NCBI GenBank assembly: GCA_016927095.1
Contig: JAFGNI010000184.1
Coordinates: 1-11,290, forward strand
From: Anaerolineae bacterium
GTDB taxonomy: Bacteria > Chloroflexota > Anaerolineae > B4-G1 > SLSP01
Length of the DNA: 11,290 bases
Direction of reading: 5' to 3'
Within the stretch, counting starts at the first letter, position 1, and each line of letters opens with the position of its first letter. Position numbers and translations under genes: made by a program. The notes under the pieces were generated by a model, which searched no databases, was not told where the DNA came from, and saw only the letters and a program-made list of their open reading frames with translations. This document shows, one piece after another, positions 1 to 5,612 of this stretch.

Positions 1-741
1 GATCATGCACGACAAGGGCCTGATGTGCGAGATCGCCGTCGGGTCCAACCTGGCACTCACGCGATCGTAGGTCAGCAACGCCTGACCTACGTGCCGCGGC
101 GCCAACAGCGCGACAAGCATGCGCTCCGTGTGATCACGGGCCGGGCCGGGCAAGTGAACCTCCGTTGGTCCGTCGGCGTAGAGCCCAGCAAGAAGGACCG
201 CGCTCTTCACCTGTGCACTCGCGACGGGGAGCACGTGCGTGAGTCCACACAGGGGGCCCTGACCCCTTATGCTGAGCGGTCCATGGCCATCAGTGTCCGA
301 GATCGCCGCCCCCATCTTCCGGAGGGGATCGGTGATCCGACGCATCGGTCGTCGCAGAAGCTGCGATTCACCTGTCAGCACGCTGTCGAAAGCCTGTCCC
401 GCGAGGATGCCGGCCAACAGCCGCATTGTGGTTCCCGAACGACTGCAGTTGAGTGGCCTCTGAGGCGGCAGAAGCCCGTGCAGCCCTCGCCCCTCAATGC
501 GCAGCGTCGTCTCACCATCCGGGCAAGCCGGCTCGATACAGACCCCCAGATCCCGCATGCACGCCAACGTAGCCAGACAGTCCCCGGCCGGCAAAAATCC
601 CTCGACGTAGCTCGTGCCCTCCGCCAGCGCTGCTAGCATCAGCACACGGTGCGAGATCGACTTGTCTCCTGGGACGGTCACCGACCCTCGCAAGATACCG
701 CACGTGCCGCCGGTGCATCCCTGGATCCTCAGTGAGCTCAC
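1..741 (-). CDS. aroA: 3-phosphoshikimate 1-carboxyvinyltransferase (EPSP synthase), partial, C-terminal part outside window
   Basis: EPSP synthase joins phosphoenolpyruvate to shikimate-3-phosphate in the cytoplasm, the sixth step of the shikimate pathway. The frame is open for 247 codons to the left edge. Visible family motifs are PGDKSISHR (residues 24-32), SGTTMRLL (102-109), RRPMRRI (130-136), ASAQVKSAVLLAGL (174-187) and RDHTERML (202-209). The GTG start at 741-739 overlaps the tyrA stop as GTGA, which argues for translational coupling; a GGAGAT lies just upstream inside tyrA. Two oddities are visible. The usual C-G-N-S-G-T is C-S-R-S-G-T here (99-104). From about residue 210 to the edge I see no convincing EPSP synthase similarity, and the expected V-P-G-D-x-S-S-A-A-F block is absent in all frames. 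This could be a divergent stretch, a frameshift, a rearrangement or an assembly junction. The identity of the first 209 residues is secure. Confidence 0.9.
   Translation of the reverse strand, partial: MSSLRIQGCTGGTCGILRGSVTVPGDKSISHRVLMLAALAEGTSYVEGFLPAGDCLATLACMRDLGVCIEPACPDGETTLRIEGRGLHGLLPPQRPLNCSRSGTTMRLLAGILAGQAFDSVLTGESQLLRRPMRRITDPLRKMGAAISDTDGHGPLSIRGQGPLCGLTHVLPVASAQVKSAVLLAGLYADGPTEVHLPGPARDHTERMLVALLAPRHVGQALLTYDRVSARLDPTAISHIRPLSCMI
66..91. repeat. Perfect 10-bp inverted repeat with 6-nt loop inside the apparent aroA frame
   Basis: CGTAGGTCAG at 66-75 and its exact reverse complement at 82-91 flank a 6-nt loop (CAACGC). No T-run follows on either strand, so it is not a canonical intrinsic terminator. 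It sits where the minus-strand aroA frame stops resembling its family, and a plus-strand frame reading from the window edge (positions 2-70) ends with TAG inside the left arm. Confidence 0.7.
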
Positions 742-1598
742 GGGTACATCTCCTTCCGCGTGCGCTGGATATGAGAGAGCTCCGACCGTAGTTGGGTCTC
801 ATCGCCCTCCTCAACAAGCCGGATCAGATGATCCAACCGACCGGCACAGAGCCGGGCAGCTGTCAGGATCTCTTCGCGGTTCGTCATCAGGATGTCGAGC
901 ATCATCGTCACATCGCTACCCGCGACGCGTGACGTATCTCGGAACCCACCGGCCATGATCTGCCAGACCAAAGGGTCAGCTGAAGTGGTCGCATCGGCGG
1001 TGCTCACTAGCGAACAGGCCAACAGGTAAGGCAGATGACTGAGTGTACCTACCAGGAAATCCTGTCGCTCAGCACCGACGACCAAGGGCGTCGCACCGAC
1101 AGCCCGTGCCAGTGACGCCCCCAGATCGAGCGCATCCGGCGAGGTCCGCGGCAACGGCGACAGGATGAACGTCCGATCCCGAAAGAGCGCCACGTCCGCA
1201 GCGGCAATACCCGAGGTCTCTTTGCCACACATCGGATGACCGCCCAGCGGCTGGACGTGATCGGGCAACAGCGCCATCGCGTCCAGGATCTGCGTCTTGG
1301 TACTGCCAAGATCCATAAGCAGAGCTCCCTCCCGAAGCCAGGGACCGACCTCACCCAACAGCCGTACGATAGTGCGGACCGGTGTAGCCAGCACTACGAT
1401 GTCGGCCTGCATGATACCCTCAGCAAGATCACGTGCGCCTCGGTCGGCAAACTGCGCACGCACGGCTGCCTCCACGGCCTCTGCATCACGATCGACACCG
1501 ATGACCTCTCTGCAATGTCCACGAAGCGCGCCGGCTAGCGACCCTCCCATCAGGCCCAAGCCCACGACCGTGATCGTACACTCTTTCAGCGGTTGCAT
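738..1598 (-). CDS. tyrA: Prephenate dehydrogenase
   Basis: TyrA oxidatively decarboxylates prephenate to 4-hydroxyphenylpyruvate, committing carbon to tyrosine. The 286-residue protein has an N-terminal Rossmann fold with GLGLMG (13-18) and an acidic residue at the end of the second strand (VIGVDRD, D36), which favours NAD over NADP. It also has GSTKT (98-102), HPMCGKE (121-127) with the catalytic-type histidine, SHLPY (187-191) and GGFRDTSRVA in the helical C-terminal domain. The more usual form of the second-histidine motif is SHLPH, so Y191 is a mild departure. The length matches a stand-alone TyrA without a fused chorismate mutase or ACT domain. The ATG at 1598 is 3 nt after the aroF stop, and the stop overlaps the aroA GTG. 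There is no strong ribosome-binding site, so translation is probably coupled to aroF. Arogenate use instead of prephenate cannot be excluded from sequence. Confidence 0.93.
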   Translation of the reverse strand: MQPLKECTITVVGLGLMGGSLAGALRGHCREVIGVDRDAEAVEAAVRAQFADRGARDLAEGIMQADIVVLATPVRTIVRLLGEVGPWLREGALLMDLGSTKTQILDAMALLPDHVQPLGGHPMCGKETSGIAAADVALFRDRTFILSPLPRTSPDALDLGASLARAVGATPLVVGAERQDFLVGTLSHLPYLLACSLVSTADATTSADPLVWQIMAGGFRDTSRVAGSDVTMMLDILMTNREEILTAARLCAGRLDHLIRLVEEGDETQLRSELSHIQRTRKEMYP

Positions 1599-1601
1599 CG
1601 G

Positions 1602-2615
1602 CTAAAGCGTGCGCCCCACGGCTGCTGCCACGGCACGCAGGGAGTCCATCAACTCGGAGAAGCGCACCGGCTTGAGTGACTGCGCTCCGTCTGACCACGC
1701 CTCCTCGGGTCGGGGGTGTACCTCGATGATAAGGCCGTCGGCCCCCGCCGCGATGGCGGCCCGTGAAGCCGGTCCCACCAATTCCCAGTGTCCTGTCCCA
1801 TGGCTCGGATCGACCAACACTGGCAGATGGCTCAACTGCTTAAGCAGAGGCACCGCACTGATGTCAAGGGTGTTGCGTGTGTAGGTTTCGAAGGTGCGAA
1901 TGCCGCGCTCGCAGAGTATCACCCGGCTGTTCCCGTGTGACAGAATGTACTCCGCTGACATCAGCAGCTCCTCGATCGTCGACATCATCCCCCGCTTCAA
2001 CAGAACCGGACGCTGAGACTCGCCCACCGCATGAAGTAGGGCGTAGTTCTGCATGCTGCGTGCGCCGACCTGCAGGATATCGGCATAGGTCGACACAAGT
2101 GGCACCTGCTCGGGCGACATAACCTCAGTCACGACGGGCAGGCCGGTCGCCTCACGGGCTTCAGCCAACAACCGCAACCCCTGCTCTCCCATCCCCTGGA
2201 AGCTGTACGGCGACGTTCGTGGCTTGAAGGCACCGCCACGCAGGGCGTGCGCGCCTGCAGCTTTCACTGCTTGCGCCGTTTCCATCAACTGCGCTGCCCC
2301 TTCGACGGTACAAGGTCCGGCCATCACGATGACCTGGTTGCCCCCAATCGACACACCGTTGATTGGGAATACCGTGTCCTGAGGGTGGAATTCGCGGCTG
2401 GCCAGCTTGAACGGCCGCAGCACCGGAACGGTACGCTCGACCCCGGACATTCGCTCGATCTGCTCGCGGTCGATCGGCCGACCGTTGCCGATTACGCCAA
2501 TGATAGTGCGCTCCTGCCCCTCGGACAGGTGCACCTGACATCCCATCTGCTCAACGCGGGCCGAAACGTTTGTGATCTGAGCCGCCGTCGCCCCATGCTC
2601 CATGATGATAATCAT
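1602..2615 (-). CDS. aroF: 3-deoxy-7-phosphoheptulonate (DAHP) synthase, type I-beta with N-terminal ferredoxin-like regulatory domain
   Basis: This enzyme condenses phosphoenolpyruvate with erythrose-4-phosphate, the entry step of aromatic amino acid synthesis. The 337-residue protein has the layout known from Thermotoga maritima: a ferredoxin/ACT-like domain (about 1-70), then a TIM barrel. Barrel motifs are AGPCTVEG (99-106), [11 protein letters not shown] (131-141), LKRG (206-209), [11 protein letters not shown] (233-243) and DPSHGTG (269-275). Metal ligands expected from the T. maritima enzyme fall at the same numbers: C102, H272, E298 and D309. In that family the N-terminal domain mediates feedback inhibition by tyrosine, which fits the Tyr/Phe leader upstream of this operon. 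The family consensus GPCSVE is GPCTVE here. ATG at 2615 is preceded by a very strong purine-rich site (2616-2629). The gene lies 37 nt after pheA and 3 nt before tyrA. The symbol is used by convention for such operons. Confidence 0.95.
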   Translation of the reverse strand: MIIIMEHGATAAQITNVSARVEQMGCQVHLSEGQERTIIGVIGNGRPIDREQIERMSGVERTVPVLRPFKLASREFHPQDTVFPINGVSIGGNQVIVMAGPCTVEGAAQLMETAQAVKAAGAHALRGGAFKPRTSPYSFQGMGEQGLRLLAEAREATGLPVVTEVMSPEQVPLVSTYADILQVGARSMQNYALLHAVGESQRPVLLKRGMMSTIEELLMSAEYILSHGNSRVILCERGIRTFETYTRNTLDISAVPLLKQLSHLPVLVDPSHGTGHWELVGPASRAAIAAGADGLIIEVHPRPEEAWSDGAQSLKPVRFSELMDSLRAVAAAVGRTL

Positions 2616-2629
2616 CTCCCCTCCTCCCC
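2616..2629 (-). promoter_or_regulatory. Strong ribosome-binding site of aroF
   Basis: The 14-nt purine-only block GGGGAGGAGGGGAG directly abuts the ATG at 2615. It is the strongest Shine-Dalgarno-like site in the operon apart from that of aroH and lies in the only sizeable gap (37 nt) between operon genes. It suggests independent, efficient initiation of DAHP synthase. Confidence 0.7.
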
Positions 2630-2652
2630 TCTAAGTACCTATGTGCGTCCAG

Positions 2653-3555
2653 TCATTGTGCATCGCCAAGACTGTCCGATTCCGGCTGGCCCTGGTAGTC
2701 ATCACCAGAGATCGGTGTGGTTGCTGCCGGATACGATCCGAGCAGTTTGACGAAAGAAGCATGACGTAACAGACCCATGAGCGCTGCCTCAGCCACCAAG
2801 TCCTGGCAGTGGCCCTCGAAATCCAGGTAGAAGGTATACCGCCAAGGCTGATTGAGCCGCGGACGCGACTCTATCTTCGTCAGGTTTATGTTGCGCGTCG
2901 AGAACTCCCCGATGCACTGGTAAAGCGCTCCCGGACTGTGTCTCGTTGAGAAGACGACCGACGTCTTGGTTCGCTGAGCCCGTGGAGGATCATCGGTTCC
3001 CATGGCGAAGAACCGCGTGTAGTTGAAGCGGAAGTCCTCGATACCACGATCAAGGATCTCAAGCCCATACATCTCCGCAGCGAGCCCACTGGCGATCACA
3101 GCAACATCAGGCTCAGGGTTCTCCGCCAGGTCCCGAGCACTCCCGGCTGTGTCGAACGCCGGCTCGGCCGCCATACCATACCGATCGAGATACCGCTGAC
3201 ACTGCGCTAGAGCCTGCGGATGCGATCGAACCCGGCGCACCTCGCTGCGCCGGGTGCCGGGCGCCGCTAACAACATATGGCGGACGCGCAGAATCACCTC
3301 GGCATTGATGCGCAGGTCGCGCTCCAGCAGCAACTCATAGGCACCAGCGACTGCCCCAGCCACGGCATTCTCCACCGGCAGCATCGCGAAGTCCGCTCGG
3401 CCTGACTCAACCTCTGGGAACATATCCTCCAGGGTCGGACAGGGCACGGGGTCGGCGTCGGAACCAAAGTACTGCCGCACCGCCTCCTGGGAGTAAGCCC
3501 CTGCCACGCCCTGGAATGCGACCCGCGTTCCGACCCGCGTTCCGACCCGCGTCAT
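2653..3555 (-). CDS. pheA: Prephenate dehydratase with C-terminal ACT domain
   Basis: PheA converts prephenate to phenylpyruvate, committing carbon to phenylalanine. The chosen 300-residue product starts at ATG 3555, whose last bases form ATGA with the aroH stop. A longer frame upstream overlaps aroH and has no family similarity. The catalytic domain (about 10-190) carries FQGVAGAYSQEA (14-25), PVENAVAGAV (60-69), SHPQALAQCQ (111-120) and the catalytic TRF motif (180-182). The ACT domain (about 195-275) carries the GAL (209-211) and ESRP (229-232) motifs that bind phenylalanine for feedback inhibition. P-[IV]-E-N-S is the commoner form of the second motif; alanine replaces serine here. The length fits a monofunctional dehydratase, consistent with a separate chorismate mutase gene just upstream. 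The first 13 residues are built on a 12-bp tandem repeat (TRVG-TRVG-TRV). The C-terminal tail after about residue 278 is polar and probably disordered. Confidence 0.95.
   Translation of the reverse strand: MTRVGTRVGTRVAFQGVAGAYSQEAVRQYFGSDADPVPCPTLEDMFPEVESGRADFAMLPVENAVAGAVAGAYELLLERDLRINAEVILRVRHMLLAAPGTRRSEVRRVRSHPQALAQCQRYLDRYGMAAEPAFDTAGSARDLAENPEPDVAVIASGLAAEMYGLEILDRGIEDFRFNYTRFFAMGTDDPPRAQRTKTSVVFSTRHSPGALYQCIGEFSTRNINLTKIESRPRLNQPWRYTFYLDFEGHCQDLVAEAALMGLLRHASFVKLLGSYPAATTPISGDDYQGQPESDSLGDAQ
3517..3552 (-). repeat. 12-bp tandem repeat, three copies, at the N-terminus of pheA
   Basis: Read on the minus strand from 3552, the 12-mer ACGCGGGTCGGA occurs twice exactly, then a third time with one change (GGA to GCA). 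It encodes T-R-V-G, T-R-V-G, T-R-V-A directly after the pheA start codon and touches the aroH/pheA ATGA overlap. The pattern is typical of replication slippage. Because the unit is a multiple of three, copy-number change would keep the frame. Confidence 0.9.
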
Positions 3556-3959
3556 CGGCCCATCTCCGAGCCATCGGCCAGATGCGCCGGGTTCGGACGC
3601 GCTAGGTCCGGACGCAGCCGTTGCGCCTCGCGTAGGTAGATGTGCACCACCTCCGCAGGCACTGTGTCCGTGTTCCAGTGAACCAACACCCGGATACAGC
3701 GTGGTAGGCTCCCGACGACGGTCATCTCTTGCATGCACAAGAGAGGCGTCTCGACCCAGCCCATCTCCCGAGCAACTACGGCAGGATAGGCGGCATCCAG
3801 ATCCGACGTCGCTGTGAAGACAACACTGGCGACATCTTCGACCGTGATGCCGTTCGCCGCGACGATTGCTGTAAGTAGATCACGTGTCGCCGCGTAAATT
3901 TCCTGCGCCGTGTTGGCTTCTACAGTTGTAGCTCCTCTGACCCCTCGGCACGCCACCAT
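3552..3959 (-). CDS. aroH: Chorismate mutase, AroH class (trimeric Bacillus type)
   Basis: Chorismate mutase rearranges chorismate to prephenate, the common precursor of phenylalanine and tyrosine. The 135-residue protein matches the small trimeric AroH fold of Bacillus subtilis in length and motifs: RGVRGATTVE near the N-terminus, SATPDL-like TATSDLDAAYPA (49-60), LLCMQEM (73-79), RCIRVLVH and a C-terminal LRPDL. The active-site residues known from the Bacillus enzyme are all present at nearly identical numbers: R8 (R7 there), C75, E78, R90 and Y108. ATG at 3959 has a near-perfect AGGAGGTG site (3962-3969). The gene is first in the operon, 20 nt after a transcription terminator in the leader, so its expression should depend on read-through. 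Its stop overlaps pheA as ATGA, placing producer and consumer of prephenate side by side. Confidence 0.96.
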   Translation of the reverse strand: MVACRGVRGATTVEANTAQEIYAATRDLLTAIVAANGITVEDVASVVFTATSDLDAAYPAVVAREMGWVETPLLCMQEMTVVGSLPRCIRVLVHWNTDTVPAEVVHIYLREAQRLRPDLARPNPAHLADGSEMGR

Positions 3960-3961
3960 AG

Positions 3962-3969
3962 CACCTCCT
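3962..3969 (-). promoter_or_regulatory. Ribosome-binding site of aroH
   Basis: AGGAGGTG is fully complementary to the 16S 3' end and lies 2 nt (4 nt from the AGGAGG core) before the ATG at 3959. It lies about 10 nt beyond the terminator T-run, so it is reached only by transcripts that escape termination. Confidence 0.85.
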
Positions 3970-3979
3970 GACCTACAAC

Positions 3980-4014
3980 AAAAAAGACGTGGAGCCGGTC
4001 GGCTCCACGTCTTT
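3980..4014 (-). terminator. Intrinsic terminator in the aro operon leader (attenuator)
   Basis: On the minus strand a perfect 14-bp stem (arms 4001-4014 and 3983-3996) closes a GACC loop and runs into six T residues (3980-3985). It lies between the operon promoter and the first structural gene, so it can only make sense as a conditional (attenuating) terminator or processing signal. It ends 20 nt before the aroH ATG. The 5' arm is complementary to sequences inside the leader peptide gene, which can form the competing antiterminator. Confidence 0.93.
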
Positions 4015-4088
4015 GGTTGTCTTGGGATTCCTACAAACCTACATCACCCTCCGAGCAACACAAAGCGGCCGACCCCCTGTGGGGCGGC
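3997..4088 (-). promoter_or_regulatory. Predicted attenuator: pause hairpin 1:2 and antiterminator 2:3
   Basis: Segment 1 (4081-4088, GCCGCCCC) can pair with segment 2 (4068-4076) through 8 bp with one bulged U and a 4-nt loop. Segment 2 can instead pair with segment 3: GGUCGGC (4068-4074) with GCCGACC (3997-4003), and CUUUGUGUUG (4056-4065) with CAACCAAAG (4011-4019), 9 bp with one bulge. Both helices are collinear and together sequester the whole 5' arm and the loop of the terminator (segments 3:4). Segment 1 begins one nucleotide after the last Phe codon of the leader peptide, so a ribosome stalled on the Tyr/Phe run would cover segment 1 and favour the antiterminator. Pairings were found by eye; no folding energies were computed. 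Confidence 0.72.
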
Positions 4089-4140
4089 TAAAATAGAAGG
4101 TATACATGTAAGCTTGCGCAGACTCCAGGCTGTGTTTCAT
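4039..4140 (-). CDS. Leader peptide (33 aa) with Tyr/Phe-rich run controlling the aro operon
   Basis: This small frame begins with ATG at 4140, about 30 nt after the predicted transcription start, and ends with TAG at 4041-4039. Residues 11-17 read Y-M-Y-T-F-Y-F: three Tyr and two Phe codons within seven. The remainder is not aromatic. It precedes a strong intrinsic terminator and an operon that makes exactly these two amino acids, the arrangement known from the pheL and trpL leaders of enterobacteria. The ribosome-binding site is weak (GAGA about 10 nt upstream). Initiation at the internal ATG (codon 12) would keep most of the aromatic run. The peptide itself probably has no function after synthesis; ribosome position on it would decide between antiterminator and terminator. 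I know of no named family for it. Confidence 0.78.
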   Translation of the reverse strand: MKHSLESAQAYMYTFYFSRPTGGRPLCVARRVM

Positions 4141-4163
4141 TCTGCTTATCTCAGATTGTATGT

Positions 4164-4187
4164 GCGATTGCTCTCAATACTAATCGC
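4164..4187. repeat. Inverted repeat overlapping the -10 box and start of the aro promoter
   Basis: GCGATT (minus strand 4187-4182) and AATCGC (4169-4164) form a perfect 6-bp inverted repeat with a 12-nt centre. It spans the -10 box and the likely start site, a typical repressor operator position. Six-bp repeats occur by chance, so this is only suggestive. Confidence 0.35.
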
Positions 4188-4204
4188 TTCCAGGAGCTTG
4201 TCAA
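4177..4204 (-). promoter_or_regulatory. Sigma70-type promoter of the aro operon
   Basis: On the minus strand a perfect -35 TTGACA (4204-4199) is followed after 16 nt by TAGTAT (4182-4177), 4 of 6 matches to TATAAT; with 17 nt spacing the hexamer would be AGTATT. Transcription would start near 4170, about 30 nt before the leader peptide ATG and 210 nt before aroH. Confidence 0.75.
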
Positions 4205-4395
4205 GCCCCAGATCGGCACGATATCACACGGCTAAAGATACCTGCCTCGACGCTAGCTGGGGCGCGTGTGTGTCTGCGGTGACACACAACCGCCTCTCGA
4301 ACGGCCATTCCCGCACGTAGTCGGCCCCGTCACTCAGATCAAAGGGCTGCCACCCGAGTCGACCCACGTAGAGAGGCGAATATGGCTCAAGCCCT
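4205..4395. other. Intergenic region between the peptidase cluster and the aro promoter
   Basis: About 190 nt with no convincing gene on either strand. It holds one strong hairpin (4261-4294) and a distant 7-bp complementary pair (4342-4348 with 4390-4396) overlapping the stop of the upstream gene. I see no T-box consensus and no canonical terminator for the upstream cluster, so transcription of that cluster may end here by a factor-dependent route or run into the aro leader. Confidence 0.6.
4261..4294 (-). repeat. Strong imperfect hairpin downstream of the peptidase cluster
   Basis: Minus strand TGTGTGTC (4288-4281) pairs perfectly with GACACACA (4274-4267) around a 6-nt loop. After a 2x2 internal loop, GGCG (4294-4291) pairs with CGCC (4264-4261). 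No T-run follows, so it is not a textbook intrinsic terminator, but its position after the last cluster gene suggests a 3'-end structure or weak terminator. Confidence 0.5.
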
Positions 4396-4788
4396 TCAGC
4401 CCGCGACCCGCTGTAGCGCCTCGAGCGCCGAGGTTAGTGCATCCCCCATGGTTCGCAACATCGTCTCACGGGTTTGTATCGCCTGGCTGACCATCGACTG
4501 ATGCATATCCCAGACCGACCGGTCTATCTGGTCATTCGCATCGACGGGCAGACAGACAGTCGTATCGCAGTCAAAATCAATCTTGGTGTAGGCGCGCAGC
4601 CGTAGTCTGTCAGCAAGTCCCGGATCCGCTATATCCAACTCCCCGCCGGCGAGCTGGGATATCTGAGTGCTGGACATGCTGAAAGTTCGCACCTCTAGCG
4701 TGGCGACATCACTGACAAATGACTCAGCCTTCGCCGCCAGATCCTTGGCAAACTTCTCGATCGCGTGCCTAAGCTCACTTTCACTCAT
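4396..4788 (-). CDS. Small protein (130 aa) homologous to the C-terminal domain of the adjacent 741-aa peptidase
   Basis: I recognise no named family. The protein is alpha-helical in appearance and has no signal peptide or membrane segment. Over nearly its full length it aligns by eye with about residues 621-739 of the 741-aa C25/caspase-like protein two genes upstream. Shared pattern elements, in order, are T-L-x-V-x-T-[FY]-S, a basic stretch with L-R-x-x-[TA], F-D-[CG]-D-x-x-V-x-[LV]-P, [VL]-W-[DE]-[MI]-H-x-S-M-V-x-x-A and L-x-T-M-x-D. It therefore represents that domain as a free subunit. The ATG at 4788 is preferred over one five codons upstream because GGGAGG lies about 8 nt before it. 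It is the last gene of the cluster, 74 nt after its neighbour. A partner, inhibitor or adaptor role is an inference. Confidence 0.8.
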   Translation of the reverse strand: MSESELRHAIEKFAKDLAAKAESFVSDVATLEVRTFSMSSTQISQLAGGELDIADPGLADRLRLRAYTKIDFDCDTTVCLPVDANDQIDRSVWDMHQSMVSQAIQTRETMLRTMGDALTSALEALQRVAG

Positions 4789-4862
4789 CCCATTTCCTCC
4801 CATAGTGACTTCTCTTTCGAACGCACCAACGTCTCAATATACGCTGTGCTGCACTTTCCAGG

Positions 4863-5612
4863 TTAGCCAGTGGTGCCGTCGGGCCAGCGCTCGAGCTCCC
4901 TTAGCACGCTCCGCACATAGTTATAGACTGCCGGAATCAGCAGGACCTGTCCCCCAGGCACAGATGCCTTGAGCGTTAGGGTTAACGCCCCTGACGTCAC
5001 AACGCTTACCAGGCGCAGCAATGCGTGTCGTGACGCTAGTGCCAAACGCACGGTTTCCAGGTGCAAACTCGTGTCGACGGCGGTAACGCCGTCTAGCCAT
5101 GTCGTCCCGTAGTCGCCAGTCCAGTCGACCGTTGTGATCGCCATACGCGTACCACCGGCCGTGGTCTCGATCCGGGCAAAGTGCTGGACCAGTCGCCTGA
5201 ACTGCAGCAAGAGTTCATTCGCCTGCTCGTAGATCTCCCCATACGCTTTCGCCACTGCCGGACCCACGCCATATGACAGCACGGGACTCTGCAGCGCCGC
5301 CACCTGTGCCAGAAGCTCGGCCTCTGGAGCTCCGGAGCCGGTAGCATATGAAATCCCCGGGCTCAGGCCTTCCAGCCTCCGTGCCGCGGCGTCGAGATGC
5401 TGCTCCCATAGATCGACCTTGGCACGCTGCTCAACAAGCACGGATTGGGCCGCACACGACGATTCCGGATGGTCGACACGCCAGACAAGACCGTGATTCC
5501 CAACGCCTGATCCATAGGACACCGCTGGTGACGTCTCCAGATCCCAGATACCCAAGGGATCGTCGCTCTCGGGCGTATCAAAACCGGAGAAGGTAAACGT
5601 CGATCCGGCCAT
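4863..5612 (-). CDS. Conserved-looking protein of unknown function (249 aa) with three SPxxSYxxG repeats
   Basis: I do not recognise this family. Translation is coupled to the upstream peptidase gene: the stop TGA and the ATG at 5612 share a base (TGATG). A GTG one codon earlier is an alternative start, and neither has a clear ribosome-binding site. Visible features: an acidic N-terminal region beginning with an F-x-F-S-G-F element (7-12 in GTG numbering) loosely like the N-terminus of the two peptidases; three copies of S-P-x-[VIL]-S-Y-[GA]-x-G at residues 28-36, 84-92 and 109-117; helical segments between and after them; and a hydrophobic, partly alternating stretch near residues 199-232, interrupted by lysine and proline, more like a buried beta hairpin than a transmembrane helix. 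There is no signal peptide. Possible roles are a peptidase substrate or partner; that is inference from gene order only. Confidence 0.8.
   Translation of the reverse strand: MAGSTFTFSGFDTPESDDPLGIWDLETSPAVSYGSGVGNHGLVWRVDHPESSCAAQSVLVEQRAKVDLWEQHLDAAARRLEGLSPGISYATGSGAPEAELLAQVAALQSPVLSYGVGPAVAKAYGEIYEQANELLLQFRRLVQHFARIETTAGGTRMAITTVDWTGDYGTTWLDGVTAVDTSLHLETVRLALASRHALLRLVSVVTSGALTLTLKASVPGGQVLLIPAVYNYVRSVLRELERWPDGTTG
5262..5531 (-). repeat. Three dispersed SPxxSYxxG protein repeats
   Basis: The motif is encoded at 5505-5531, 5337-5363 and 5262-5288. The three copies read SPAVSYGSG, SPGISYATG and SPVLSYGVG. They use different codons, so they are conserved at protein level and not a recent DNA duplication. 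Spacing is uneven (56 then 25 residues). Confidence 0.75.

Noticed and set aside
25..636. Long plus-strand open frame of 203 codons opposite aroA
   Set aside because: It is Arg-rich, without a recognisable motif, and lies antisense to clear EPSP synthase motifs; it is a shadow of high-GC coding sequence.
3556..3738. Upstream extension of the pheA frame (61 extra codons)
   Set aside because: It lies entirely within aroH, which has all catalytic residues, and shows no prephenate dehydratase similarity; the ATGA overlap start is better.
4205..4395. T-box riboswitch for the aro operon, suggested by a GGGTGGCAGCCC-like stretch (minus strand near 4345-4357)
   Set aside because: The AGGGTGGNACCGCG consensus is absent and the stretch lies upstream of the predicted promoter; the leader downstream fits peptide-mediated attenuation better.
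4342..4396. AAGGGCT/AGCCCTT pair as a terminator for the peptidase cluster
   Set aside because: The arms are 41 nt apart, only 7 bp long and not followed by a T-run.
5000..5020. Transmembrane helix in the 249-aa protein
   Set aside because: The hydrophobic stretch is interrupted by lysine and proline/glycine and alternates like a beta hairpin.
4863..5612. Bacterial gasdermin as identity of the 249-aa protein, because gasdermins sit beside caspase-like proteases
   Set aside because: The size is similar, but the protein looks largely helical with SPxxSY repeats and I see no gasdermin-like N-terminal pattern; the claim would rest on gene context alone.
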